From positions 58,513-83,322 of the forward strand of contig DLCG01000007.1 of assembly GCA_002480495.1 (NCBI GenBank): a DNA stretch of 24,810 nucleotides. Direction: 5' to 3'. This document shows positions 9,947-18,500 of the stretch, piece by piece. The notes beneath the pieces are model-generated. The model saw nothing but the letters and a program-made list of their open reading frames with translations. It searched no databases and was not told where the DNA came from. A program made the position numbers and the translations under genes. This stretch comes from Rhodobiaceae bacterium UBA7804 (GTDB lineage Bacteria; Pseudomonadota; Alphaproteobacteria; Parvibaculales; Parvibaculaceae). The first letter of the stretch is position 1; every line of letters starts with the position of its first letter.

Positions 9947-10939
9947 CTACTTCACTCCCTCGAATTCGATTGAGGTCTTTGCCGGCCGGGAAGGCACGCC
10001 ATGCTTGTCGGCCACCCAGATCAGCACGGTAAGCTTCGCGTCCTCTCCGCCTTCGGGCGGAAGCACCTTCGTCTCACCTACTTTGAGACCGGCATCGGCC
10101 AGCCATTCGTTTACTTCGCCTTCCGAGAAACCGAGGCGTCTATGCGCATGGCTGTCGCGGAGGAAATCGAGTTCATGCGGCGCGAAATCCGCGATCAGCA
10201 GGCGGCCGCCGGGTTTGAGGACGCGCGCGGCTTCCGCAATGGAGGCCGCAGGATCGTCGAGGTAGTGCAGCACCATGTGCAGCGTGACGAGATCGACGGT
10301 ACCGTCCTGCATCGGCAGGTCGTAGAGATCGCCCTGCCTCACCGAACAATGCTGGAGCGACTGCTGCGCAAGCTGCGCGCGCGCCAGAGCCAGCATTTCC
10401 GGGCTGAGGTCGATACCGAGCCCGGCCTTCGCCTTCGGCCCGAAGAGTTCCAGCATCCGGCCCGTGCCGGTCCCGAGATCGGCGACGAGTTCCATCTCCG
10501 TCGCGCCGCCGAGATCGAGCATTGCCTGTTCGACCTTGTCTTCGGGCACGTAGAGCGATCGGATCCTGTCCCACTCCTCGGCATTGGCCCGGAAATAGGC
10601 CGCCGCCTTCTCCGCCCGCGCGAGGCGCACAGCCTCCAGCCGCTCCATATCGCGCGCAATGATGAGGTCCTCCTGCGGGATGAGACCGCTCAGGACCTCG
10701 GCGAGTTCGGCCACCGGACCGTTCCCCGCCAGCCGGTAGAAGACCCAGCTTCCCTCGCGGAACCTCTCCAGCAGCCCGGCCTCGCAGAGCAGCTTCAGAT
10801 GGCGGCTGACGCGCGGCTGGCTCTGACGCAGAATCTGCGTCAGCTCCGTGACGGTCAGTTCGCTATGCGCCAGCAAGGCCAGAAGACGCAGCCTTGTAGG
10901 CTCGCCCGCCGCCCGCAATCCCGCGAGAAGTTGATCCAT
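9947..10939 (-). CDS. sahR: SahR-type ArsR regulator with methyltransferase-like sensor domain
   Basis: This 330-residue protein fuses two domains. The N-terminal ArsR-type winged helix (residues 1-85) contains TRLRLLALLAHSELTVTEL and the recognition helix QPRVSRHLKLL. The C-terminal class I methyltransferase fold (about 115-325) carries motif I, DLGTGTG, at 154-160. That architecture, placed directly before metF and metH, matches SahR, an ArsR-family repressor described in Proteobacteria whose methylase-like domain senses S-adenosylhomocysteine and derepresses the SAM cycle. Methyltransferase activity is not required for that role. ArsR cysteine metal sites are not evident, arguing against an arsenic sensor. 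The upstream promoter overlaps a 20-bp dyad, so autoregulation of the whole operon is likely. Confidence 0.87.
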   Translation of the reverse strand: MDQLLAGLRAAGEPTRLRLLALLAHSELTVTELTQILRQSQPRVSRHLKLLCEAGLLERFREGSWVFYRLAGNGPVAELAEVLSGLIPQEDLIIARDMERLEAVRLARAEKAAAYFRANAEEWDRIRSLYVPEDKVEQAMLDLGGATEMELVADLGTGTGRMLELFGPKAKAGLGIDLSPEMLALARAQLAQQSLQHCSVRQGDLYDLPMQDGTVDLVTLHMVLHYLDDPAASIAEAARVLKPGGRLLIADFAPHELDFLRDSHAHRRLGFSEGEVNEWLADAGLKVGETKVLPPEGGEDAKLTVLIWVADKHGVPSRPAKTSIEFEGVK

Positions 10940-10969
10940 GTGACACTCAGTCCCTTAGATTTCGCGAAG

Positions 10970-10997
10970 GATATAAACATATCTTTATGTCTTTCAA
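10970..10997 (-). promoter_or_regulatory. Promoter and SahR operator of the sahR-metF-metH operon
   Basis: Read on the minus strand, TTGAAA and TATATC are separated by 16 bp, a good housekeeping promoter about 31 bp from the sahR ATG. The plus-strand segment 10971-10990, ATATAAACATATCTTTATGT, is a dyad centred at 10980.5 with ATAAA/TTTAT arms and only two unmatched pairs, and it covers the spacer and most of the -10. The AT-rich dyad fits an ArsR-type operator. Binding here would block RNA polymerase directly. Confidence 0.72.
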
Positions 10998-11126
10998 AAC
11001 CCCTTATTTGAAACTGTGACGTTTTCTCGACTCACGAAGGGATTCTGCATCGCGGCGGCGCCCCAAGCTGGTTAACCCTGACTTCGTATGATAGCTAGGA
11101 TGGCCGTAGAAACGCGAGAATCGGCG

Positions 11127-11142
11127 GAAATTCGCGAATTTC
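11127..11142. promoter_or_regulatory. Perfect 16-bp palindrome upstream of mlaA
   Basis: GAAATTCGCGAATTTC is its own reverse complement over 16 bases and lies 95 bp before the mlaA start, in the 297-bp divergent spacer between sahR and mlaA. It looks like an operator for a dimeric regulator of mlaA, but no known motif is recognised. The rest of the spacer holds a GGTTAACC octamer near 11070 and no gene that I can support. Confidence 0.5.
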
Positions 11143-11236
11143 GATGCCGTTCACGCGTATTTAAGCCGAAGAAGGAAAGCTTGCCGGCCAGGGATGTTTC
11201 AGTCCCGCCAGGGCATCGGATTGGGAGCGGGGCTAA

Positions 11237-12088
11237 ATGAAGATCACGCATCGGACAGGCGAACGGCAGGCGAAGGCCCGCAGACTGGGCGCCCTGCTTG
11301 CGCTCGCGATCGGGCTTGCTGCAGCGCCGCATATGGCAGCCGCGCAGGACGACCCGGCCATGCAGGCGGACGGGGCCGTGGACTACAACGGCACCGATGA
11401 GAACGACCCGCTGGAGCCGATGAACCGCTATTTCTTCGAGCTCAACAAGTTCTTCGACACCATCCTGCTGAAGCCCGTTGCCACCTGGTATGACGGCGTC
11501 GTGCCGGAACCCGGCCGGAACGGTATTCGCAACTTCCTCGATAATCTGCGCAGCCCCGTCATCCTAGCGAACGACATGCTGCAGGGGGAATGGGACCGCG
11601 CGGGAACCACCGCGAGCCGCTTCGGCATCAACACCACGGTTGGCGTTCTCGGCCTTTTCGATCCGGCCGCCGACTGGGGCATGCCCCAGCACAGCGAAGA
11701 TTTCGGCCAGACGCTTGGAACCTGGGACGTTGCGGAAGGGCCCTACATCTATCTGCCGGTGCTTGGCCCCGCCCCGCCCCGCGACCTGACTGGCTTCGTC
11801 GTCGACCAGTTCTTCGACCCGCTCACTTATATATATTGGGACCGTCCGAAGACCGTTCCCACGATCCGCTTCGCCGTGAACGGCATCGACCAGCGCGCGC
11901 GCAGCCTCGACACGCTCGACCAGATCGAGCGTACCTCGGTCGACCACTATGCGACGATACGGAACCTCTACAGGCAGATTCGGAGCAACGAGATCGCGAA
12001 CGGCAAAAGGGATTTCGACGATCTGCCGGACATCGAGAACCTCAATTTCGACACAAACGAACCCGAAAGTCCCAGTCTGCAGTTCTGA
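11237..12088 (+). CDS. mlaA: MlaA/VacJ-family outer-membrane lipid asymmetry protein, no lipobox
   Basis: The 283-residue protein has a signal peptide (RRLGALLALAIGLAAAP core, probable cleavage after the AAA near residue 36) and the MlaA domain. The domain shows DPLEPMNRYFFELN (57-70), NFLDNLRSPV, LGLFDPAADWG, EDFGQTLGTW and the C-terminal SLDTLDQI segment. MlaA removes mislocalised phospholipid from the outer leaflet of the outer membrane and passes it to periplasmic MlaC, which is encoded next. Canonical MlaA is a lipoprotein, but this protein contains no cysteine at all, so it cannot be lipidated and would be exported by signal peptidase I. The acidic C-terminal tail (DLPDIENLNFDTNEPE) is outside the core domain. 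The ATG at 11237 follows GGGAGCGGGG. Confidence 0.93.
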   Translation: MKITHRTGERQAKARRLGALLALAIGLAAAPHMAAAQDDPAMQADGAVDYNGTDENDPLEPMNRYFFELNKFFDTILLKPVATWYDGVVPEPGRNGIRNFLDNLRSPVILANDMLQGEWDRAGTTASRFGINTTVGVLGLFDPAADWGMPQHSEDFGQTLGTWDVAEGPYIYLPVLGPAPPRDLTGFVVDQFFDPLTYIYWDRPKTVPTIRFAVNGIDQRARSLDTLDQIERTSVDHYATIRNLYRQIRSNEIANGKRDFDDLPDIENLNFDTNEPESPSLQF

Positions 12089-12156
12089 TCCAGGCTCGCA
12101 GCGCGGTCAGGAAAATTCAGGCCAAATACTGAAACGGACGGGAACTGGAGAGTGAA

Positions 12157-12825
12157 ATGGTCACGACACTGACTATACATCGAGCCCGAGGTTTCCTCGC
12201 GCCGCTTGCGCTCTGCATGGCGCTTGTCGCAAGCGCCGCACAGGCGGCCGCCTCGACCGGGGACGCGGCGAAGGCTTTCGTCGAGGAAGTGTCGGCGCGC
12301 GCCATCGATATCATCAGCGATAAGACGACGACGAAGACGGAACGCGAGGCGCAGTTCGCAAAGCTTCTCGACGAAAAGGCGGATATGGAACGCATCGCCG
12401 CCTTCGCGCTCGGACAGTATCTGCGGACGCCGACGCCCGAACAGAAGGCCGAATATCTGAAACTCGTGCGCGAGTTCATCGTGAAGGTCTATGTGACCCG
12501 CCTCTCCGACTACAACGACGAAAAACTCGACATTCTCGGCGCCAAGACCAAGGGCGACAAACAGGCCATCGTGCAGAGCGAAATCAAGTTCACCAACGGG
12601 CGCGAACCCGTCACCGTGGACTGGTGGCTGATCAAGAATGATGGTGACTTCAAGATATTCGACGTGAACGTGGTCGGTATCTGGCTCGCACAGGAGCAGC
12701 GCTCCACCTTCACCAGCGTCATTCGCAACAATGGCGGCGACTTCAACGCCCTTCTCGATCATCTGCGCAAGCAGATCGACAAGGCCGAAGCAGGCGACCT
12801 TTCGGATATCACGGCCGCGAACTGA
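12157..12825 (+). CDS. mlaC: MlaC-type periplasmic phospholipid-binding protein
   Basis: This 222-residue secreted protein belongs to the MlaC/Ttg2D family. The signal peptide spans about residues 1-30 (APLALCMALVASAAQA). The mature part shows typical features: FVEEVSARAIDIISD, FALGQYLRTPTPEQKAEYLKLV, then the NTF2-like strands with VDWWLIKNDGDFKIFDVNVVG and a final SVIRNNGGDFNALLDHL. MlaC shuttles phospholipid between the outer-membrane MlaA complex and the inner-membrane MlaFEDB transporter, whose genes are not in this window. It lies 68 bp downstream of mlaA on the same strand and is followed by an intrinsic terminator, so mlaA-mlaC is probably a two-gene operon. Confidence 0.93.
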   Translation: MVTTLTIHRARGFLAPLALCMALVASAAQAAASTGDAAKAFVEEVSARAIDIISDKTTTKTEREAQFAKLLDEKADMERIAAFALGQYLRTPTPEQKAEYLKLVREFIVKVYVTRLSDYNDEKLDILGAKTKGDKQAIVQSEIKFTNGREPVTVDWWLIKNDGDFKIFDVNVVGIWLAQEQRSTFTSVIRNNGGDFNALLDHLRKQIDKAEAGDLSDITAAN

Positions 12826-12852
12826 TCCCCGGCGCATCGGCCTGGAGAAAAC

Positions 12853-12881
12853 GGCGTATCCTTGGCGGGATGCGCCTTTTT
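12853..12881 (+). terminator. Intrinsic terminator of mlaA-mlaC
   Basis: GGCGTATCC (12853-12861) pairs with GGATGCGCC (12868-12876) over nine positions including one G-U pair, with a 6-nt loop, and TTTTT follows immediately. It begins 28 bp after the mlaC stop. Confidence 0.85.
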
Positions 12882-12883
12882 CA

Positions 12884-12895
12884 TGTTCATGAACA
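12884..12895. repeat. 12-bp perfect palindrome after the mlaC terminator
   Basis: TGTTCATGAACA is a perfect 12-bp dyad lying just past the terminator and about 140 bp before the PAS_5 gene. It could be an operator for that gene, but at this length chance is a reasonable alternative. Confidence 0.3.
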
Positions 12896-13032
12896 GTGTC
12901 GCAAATCCGTCCCCCTCCAGCTTCGGGCAAGCGCGCTTATCGCCCCGGAACGGCACAATCGATTCAGCTTGCATTAAGAGGAGAAAGCCACAATCCGCCT
13001 CGCCTCCAGGTTGAACCGGAAGGAAGGAACAT

Positions 13033-13611
13033 ATGGCCGCTCTTATCCGGCCCCTTCAAGAACCCATCGGTCCGGCCGCATCCGGAACGCAGCGCACCGA
13101 GCGGAGCCATGCGTTCCAGAGAGCATGGGCGGCGATCCCCCGGGACAGCTCGATTCCCGACAAGACGGACTTTCGCCCCGAACGCTTCGCGAGCTTCCTG
13201 GCCGACATCTATCTCGTCGAACTGCACACCGAAGCATACCGCCGCGTCCTCTTCCGGCTTGCGGGCGAGCATATCCGCAATGCGCTGGGCCTCGACCTGC
13301 GCGGGCGCAACTATCTCGATTTCGTTCCCGATGAATATCGCAACACGTCCGGCGTCTCGATGAAGCGGATGTTCGCCTCGCCTCCCTGCGGACGCTGGAT
13401 TCGAAAGGAAGTCGTACATGGAGACGGCTTCCGGGAAAGGCTCGATCTCACGCAGTTGCCGATGACCGACCGCGCGAAGGGGCTCCACCTCGTTCTCGGC
13501 ATCGCTGAAGGATTCAGGCCGGACGCGCCCCACGCTGCCGACGGACATTTCCATTTCGAACGTCTCGACAGCGAACACTTCATCGATATCGGTGCGGGAC
13601 TGCCGGAGTAG
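13033..13611 (+). CDS. PAS_5-domain protein (putative cytoplasmic sensor)
   Basis: The 192-residue protein has no signal peptide or membrane span. It carries one PAS_5-type domain from about residue 45 to 165, recognised from FASFLADIYLVEL, VLFRLAGEHIRNALG and LDLRGRNYLDFVPDE (88-102), a pattern common in stand-alone alphaproteobacterial PAS proteins. No output domain is present, so it would act by protein contact or ligand binding. Ligand and partner are unknown. AGGAAGGAAC precedes the ATG at 13033. Its stop lies 7 bp from the stop of a convergent hybrid histidine kinase; the shared location may be functional or coincidental. The 151-bp spacer from the mlaC terminator holds no other gene. 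Confidence 0.83.
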   Translation: MAALIRPLQEPIGPAASGTQRTERSHAFQRAWAAIPRDSSIPDKTDFRPERFASFLADIYLVELHTEAYRRVLFRLAGEHIRNALGLDLRGRNYLDFVPDEYRNTSGVSMKRMFASPPCGRWIRKEVVHGDGFRERLDLTQLPMTDRAKGLHLVLGIAEGFRPDAPHAADGHFHFERLDSEHFIDIGAGLPE

Positions 13612-13618
13612 ATTCCAT

Positions 13619-15247
<1,629 letters not shown>

Positions 15248-15374
15248 GCCGCGTACAAACCGGCGCGGGCAATGACCTGCCTCGCACCGGAGCGTCCCTC
15301 CAGTTCCCCTCGAAGGGCCAATCTAGTCGCAGCGGCTTAACGCAGGGTGAAGGCGCATTAAATACGTAGCGTAA

Positions 15375-15390
15375 GGCGAGGAAACTCGCC
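15375..15390 (-). terminator. Short hairpin immediately after ettA (possible terminator)
   Basis: GGCGAG and CTCGCC form a perfect 6-bp stem around a 4-nt loop, 3 bp past the ettA stop on the minus strand. The downstream minus-strand sequence contains TATTTAAT but no continuous T run, so termination would be weak. The spacer 15248-15393 also must hold the promoter of the histidine kinase gene, which I could not place. Confidence 0.4.
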
Positions 15391-15393
15391 GGT

Positions 15394-17049
15394 TTACCGG
15401 CTGAAACGCTTGTATTTGATACGGGTCGGAATCTCGGCTTCCGGCCCGAGGCGGCGCTTCTTGTCTTCCTCGTAGTCCTGGTAGTTGCCCTCGAACCATT
15501 CGACATGGCTGTCGCCCTCGAAGGCGAGCATGTGGGTCGCAATGCGGTCGAGGAACCAGCGGTCATGGGAGATGACCACGGCACAGCCCGCAAAGGCGAT
15601 GAGCGCATCTTCAAGCGCGCGCAGCGTTTCGACGTCGAGGTCGTTGGTCGGTTCGTCGAGGAGGAGCAGGTTCGCGCCCGACTTCAGCATCTTGGCAAGA
15701 TGAACGCGGTTGCGCTCGCCGCCCGAAAGAAGGCCGACCTTCTTCTGCTGGTCCGAGCCCTTGAAGTTGAAGGAGCCCACATAGGCGCGGCTCGGCATGG
15801 TCGTCTTGCCAAGTTCGATGATATCCGTGCCGCCCGAGATTTCTTCCCAGACGGTCTTGTTGGAATCGAGCGAGTCGCGGCTCTGGTCGACATAGCCCAT
15901 GACGACGGTCTCGCCGATCTTGAGCGTGCCCGAGTCCGGCTTCTCCTGCCCCGTCAGCATGCGGAAGAGCGTGGTCTTGCCCGCGCCGTTCGGCCCGATC
16001 ACGCCGACGATACCGCCGGGCGGCAGCTTGAAGGAGAGATCGTCGATCAGCAGCTTGTCGCCGAAGCCCTTTGAGATGTGCTCGGCCTCGTAGACATTGC
16101 CGCCGAGACGGGGGCCCGCCGGAATGACGATCTGGGCCTTGCCTTCCTGCTGCTTGCCGGCCTCGTTGAGAAGGTCTTCGTAAGCCGTGATACGCGCCTT
16201 CGACTTCGCCTGACGCGCCTTGGGGCTCTGTCTGATCCATTCGAGCTCGCGGGCAAGCGTGCGCTGCTTCGCCTCTTCCTGACGGCCTTCCTGCTCGAGC
16301 CGCTTCTCCTTCTGTTCGAGCCAGGAGGAATAGTTTCCCTCGTAGGGAATGCCCGAACCGCGGTCGAGTTCGAGAATCCAGCCCGTCACATTGTCGAGGA
16401 AGTAGCGGTCATGGGTCACCATGACGACAGTGCCGGTATATTCCTTGAGATAGTTCTGGAGCCAGGCGATCGACTCGGCGTCCAGATGGTTGGTCGGTTC
16501 GTCGAGAAGCAGAAGATCCGGTGCCGCGAGCAGCAACCGGCAGAGCGCGACGCGACGGCGCTCGCCGCCCGAGAGATTGTTCACATCCGCTTCCGGGTCG
16601 GGGCAGCGCAGCGCATCCATCGCCATCTCGACCTGTGAATCGAGATCCCAGAGATTCTGGGCGTCGATGATATCCTGCAGCTTCGCCATCTCCTCGGCCG
16701 TCTCGTCCGAGTAGTTCATGGCGAGTTCGTTGTACCGGTCGACAAGCGCCTTCTTCTCCGCCGCCCCTTCCATCACATTGCCGAGCACATTGAGATCGGG
16801 ATCTAGTTCCGGCTCCTGCTGGAGATAGCCGACCTTCGCGCCCTCGGCCGCCCATGCCTCGCCCGTAAAGTCCTTGTCGACGCCCGCCATGATGCGAAGC
16901 AGCGTCGACTTGCCCGCGCCGTTCAGACCGACCACACCGATCTTCACGCCCGGGAAGAAGGAGAGGCGGATGTCCTTCAGGACCTGCTTGCCGCCCGGAT
17001 AGGTCTTCGACAGGCGGTCCATGACATAGACATACTGATAGGAGGCCAT
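15394..17049 (-). CDS. ettA: ABC-F ATPase, energy-dependent translational throttle protein EttA
   Basis: The 551-residue protein matches EttA (E. coli 555 residues): two ATP-binding cassettes in tandem with no membrane domain. Cassette 1 has Walker A GLNGAGKST (41-49), signature LSGGE (159-163) and Walker B LLLLDEPTNHLD (179-190). The tRNA-contacting linker rich in Arg/Lys/Glu covers about 243-300. Cassette 2 has GPNGAGKTT (352-360), LSGGERNRVHLAKML (441-455) and LLLLDEPTNDLD (461-472). The C-terminal RIKYKRFSR tail is typical. EttA binds the ribosomal E site and gates entry into elongation according to the ATP/ADP ratio. The start at 17049 gives the conserved MASYQYVYVMDRLSKTYPGG N-terminus; an upstream ATG at 17118 would add 23 unconserved residues. 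Confidence 0.96.
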   Translation of the reverse strand: MASYQYVYVMDRLSKTYPGGKQVLKDIRLSFFPGVKIGVVGLNGAGKSTLLRIMAGVDKDFTGEAWAAEGAKVGYLQQEPELDPDLNVLGNVMEGAAEKKALVDRYNELAMNYSDETAEEMAKLQDIIDAQNLWDLDSQVEMAMDALRCPDPEADVNNLSGGERRRVALCRLLLAAPDLLLLDEPTNHLDAESIAWLQNYLKEYTGTVVMVTHDRYFLDNVTGWILELDRGSGIPYEGNYSSWLEQKEKRLEQEGRQEEAKQRTLARELEWIRQSPKARQAKSKARITAYEDLLNEAGKQQEGKAQIVIPAGPRLGGNVYEAEHISKGFGDKLLIDDLSFKLPPGGIVGVIGPNGAGKTTLFRMLTGQEKPDSGTLKIGETVVMGYVDQSRDSLDSNKTVWEEISGGTDIIELGKTTMPSRAYVGSFNFKGSDQQKKVGLLSGGERNRVHLAKMLKSGANLLLLDEPTNDLDVETLRALEDALIAFAGCAVVISHDRWFLDRIATHMLAFEGDSHVEWFEGNYQDYEEDKKRRLGPEAEIPTRIKYKRFSR

Positions 17050-17146
17050 ATGGCGCGTTCCCTTGGCATCGTTGACGGAATTGGCGCCCCTTCTACTCAA
17101 TCGGCGGCAAGGGAGCAATCGCAGTCAGGCGCGCGGGAGAGGGGTA

Positions 17147-17191
17147 TTGCGGACAGCCGTCCTCGACCTATATTGTATAGTACATTACTAT
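17147..17191 (+). promoter_or_regulatory. Candidate promoter and MarR operator before marR-coq4
   Basis: TTGCGG (17147-17152) and TATATT (17169-17174) are 16 bp apart and 40 bp before the marR start. Directly downstream lies ATAGTA-CAT-TACTAT (17177-17191), a perfect 6-bp inverted repeat, in an unusually AT-rich patch. MarR proteins bind such short dyads and usually repress their own promoter, so this is the likely autoregulatory site. Confidence 0.55.
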
Positions 17192-17213
17192 TTACACGGC
17201 GACCGGAGGCGAT

Positions 17214-17738
17214 ATGGCCGAAGCCAGGGCGCGTGGCAGCAAAACGGCGAAGCTGGCGCAGGAGAGCCGCGCGGAAGCGCTCGGGCTCCTGAACGACCCG
17301 GGCTACCTTCTTGGCGACGTGACGCGGCTGCTCCGACGCGCCTTCGAGCGCCGTGTGAAGGCGACGGGCCTCACAACACCGCAATGGCGCCTTCTGGTCC
17401 TCCTCATGATCGAGGATCGGCAGAGCCAGACATCGCTTGCACAAGCGCTCGACATGGAGCGTGCAGCGGTGGGCCAACAAATCGACCGGCTGGAGGCGGC
17501 GGGTTTTGTCGAACGTAAACCGGACCCCTCTGACAAGCGCGTCTGGCGGATTCATCTCAACCGCAGGGCGCGTGACCTTGTGCCAACTTTCACGAAGACC
17601 GCTCACGATATTTACGCGCGGGTGTTCGGGCATCTCTCGGCCGAAGATTTCGAAAAGCTCCTGAGGAGCCTGAAGGAAGCGCGAAACGCATTGATCTCCT
17701 TCGATGACGAAAGCGCCAGCGAGGACAAATCCACATGA
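17214..17738 (+). CDS. MarR-family transcriptional regulator
   Basis: The 174-residue protein has the MarR winged helix between about residues 30 and 160. It includes TTPQWRLLVLLM (54-65), the recognition region SLAQALDMERAAVGQQIDRLEAAGFVERK (74-102) and the wing DPSDKRVWRIHL (104-115), followed by dimerisation helices. A basic and Ala-rich N-terminal tail of about 25 residues precedes the domain. The ligand is unknown. GGAGG lies 5-9 bases before the ATG. The stop overlaps the coq4 start in an ATGA, so the two genes are translationally coupled, and a dyad in front of the gene suggests it controls itself and coq4. Confidence 0.93.
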   Translation: MAEARARGSKTAKLAQESRAEALGLLNDPGYLLGDVTRLLRRAFERRVKATGLTTPQWRLLVLLMIEDRQSQTSLAQALDMERAAVGQQIDRLEAAGFVERKPDPSDKRVWRIHLNRRARDLVPTFTKTAHDIYARVFGHLSAEDFEKLLRSLKEARNALISFDDESASEDKST

Positions 17739-18499
17739 CAGAAGAGACCGTTTCGCTGAACGCACGTGCCCGCCCTATGGAAGCCTGGCGTGCGTTGAAG
17801 AAAATCCGTCTCGACAAGGAACAGACGGACGAGGTGTTCCGCTTCGTGAATGCGCTTGGTGCCGGACGCGCGCGGTACCTCGCCACGCGCTTCAAGGCCG
17901 ATCTGGAAGGCCGTGCATTGCTCTCCGAGCGCCTTTCGCTTCTCCCTACCCTCTGCGACCGGGAGCGGCTGAAGTCGCTGCCAGAGGGAACGCTCGGCCG
18001 GGCCTACCATGATTTCGTGCATGGAGAGAACTTGACGCCGGAAGCACTGGTGGAAGCGAGCACCGGCGGGCGGGAGATGAGCGGCGAACACGAGGAGGAA
18101 GCTTACATGCGCGACCGTGTGCGCGACGCTCATGACCTCTGGCACGTTGTGACAGGTTACGGGCGCGAGGGCATTGGCGAACTCTGCATCCTCACATTTT
18201 CCTACGCGCAGCTACGCCATCGCGGCGTCGGTATTCTCTGCGCGATCGGGTCATGGCTGACCATAAGACGGACGGAAGGGATCGACGTTCTGCCGCTCGT
18301 ACGCGAAGCCTATCGCCGGGGACGCGATTGCGCGTGGCTACCTCCCGTCGCTTGGGAAAGGCTGATGGAACTCCCGCTCGAAGAGGTACGGAGCAGGCTC
18401 GCCCTGCCGCCCGCACCGGAATACTGCCGCCAGAAGACGGCAATCATGCGCGACGAGATGCGCCAGAAAAGCGAAGCAGCCGAAAGGCGCGCCGCTTAG
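17735..18499 (+). CDS. coq4: Coq4-family ubiquinone biosynthesis protein
   Basis: The 254-residue protein is a bacterial Coq4 homologue. The decisive motif is HDLWHVVTGYGREGIGE: His133, Asp134, His137 and Glu149 reproduce the HDxxH-x11-E metal-binding pattern of the family. LGRAYHDFV (88-96) and the flanking helices also match. In eukaryotes Coq4 organises the ubiquinone synthesis complex, and more recent work links it to oxidative decarboxylation at ring carbon C1; a similar membrane-associated role in this bacterium is inferred. The charged C-terminal tail (DEMRQKSEAAERR) is outside the core. Translation is coupled to the upstream marR gene through an ATGA overlap. No other ubiquinone gene is nearby. 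The stop is a single base from the stop of the convergent gene. Confidence 0.88.
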   Translation: MTEETVSLNARARPMEAWRALKKIRLDKEQTDEVFRFVNALGAGRARYLATRFKADLEGRALLSERLSLLPTLCDRERLKSLPEGTLGRAYHDFVHGENLTPEALVEASTGGREMSGEHEEEAYMRDRVRDAHDLWHVVTGYGREGIGELCILTFSYAQLRHRGVGILCAIGSWLTIRRTEGIDVLPLVREAYRRGRDCAWLPPVAWERLMELPLEEVRSRLALPPAPEYCRQKTAIMRDEMRQKSEAAERRAA

Positions 18500-18500
18500 C

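Noticed and set aside
9947..10939. Arsenic-responsive ArsR regulator linked to arsM
   Set aside because: No metal-binding cysteine pair is evident, the gene precedes metF/metH and lies 11 kb from arsM; the SahR interpretation fits better.
15302..15371. CtrA-type site (TTAA spaced repeats) upstream of the histidine kinase gene
   Set aside because: The two TTAA elements are 17 bp apart rather than the 7 bp required.
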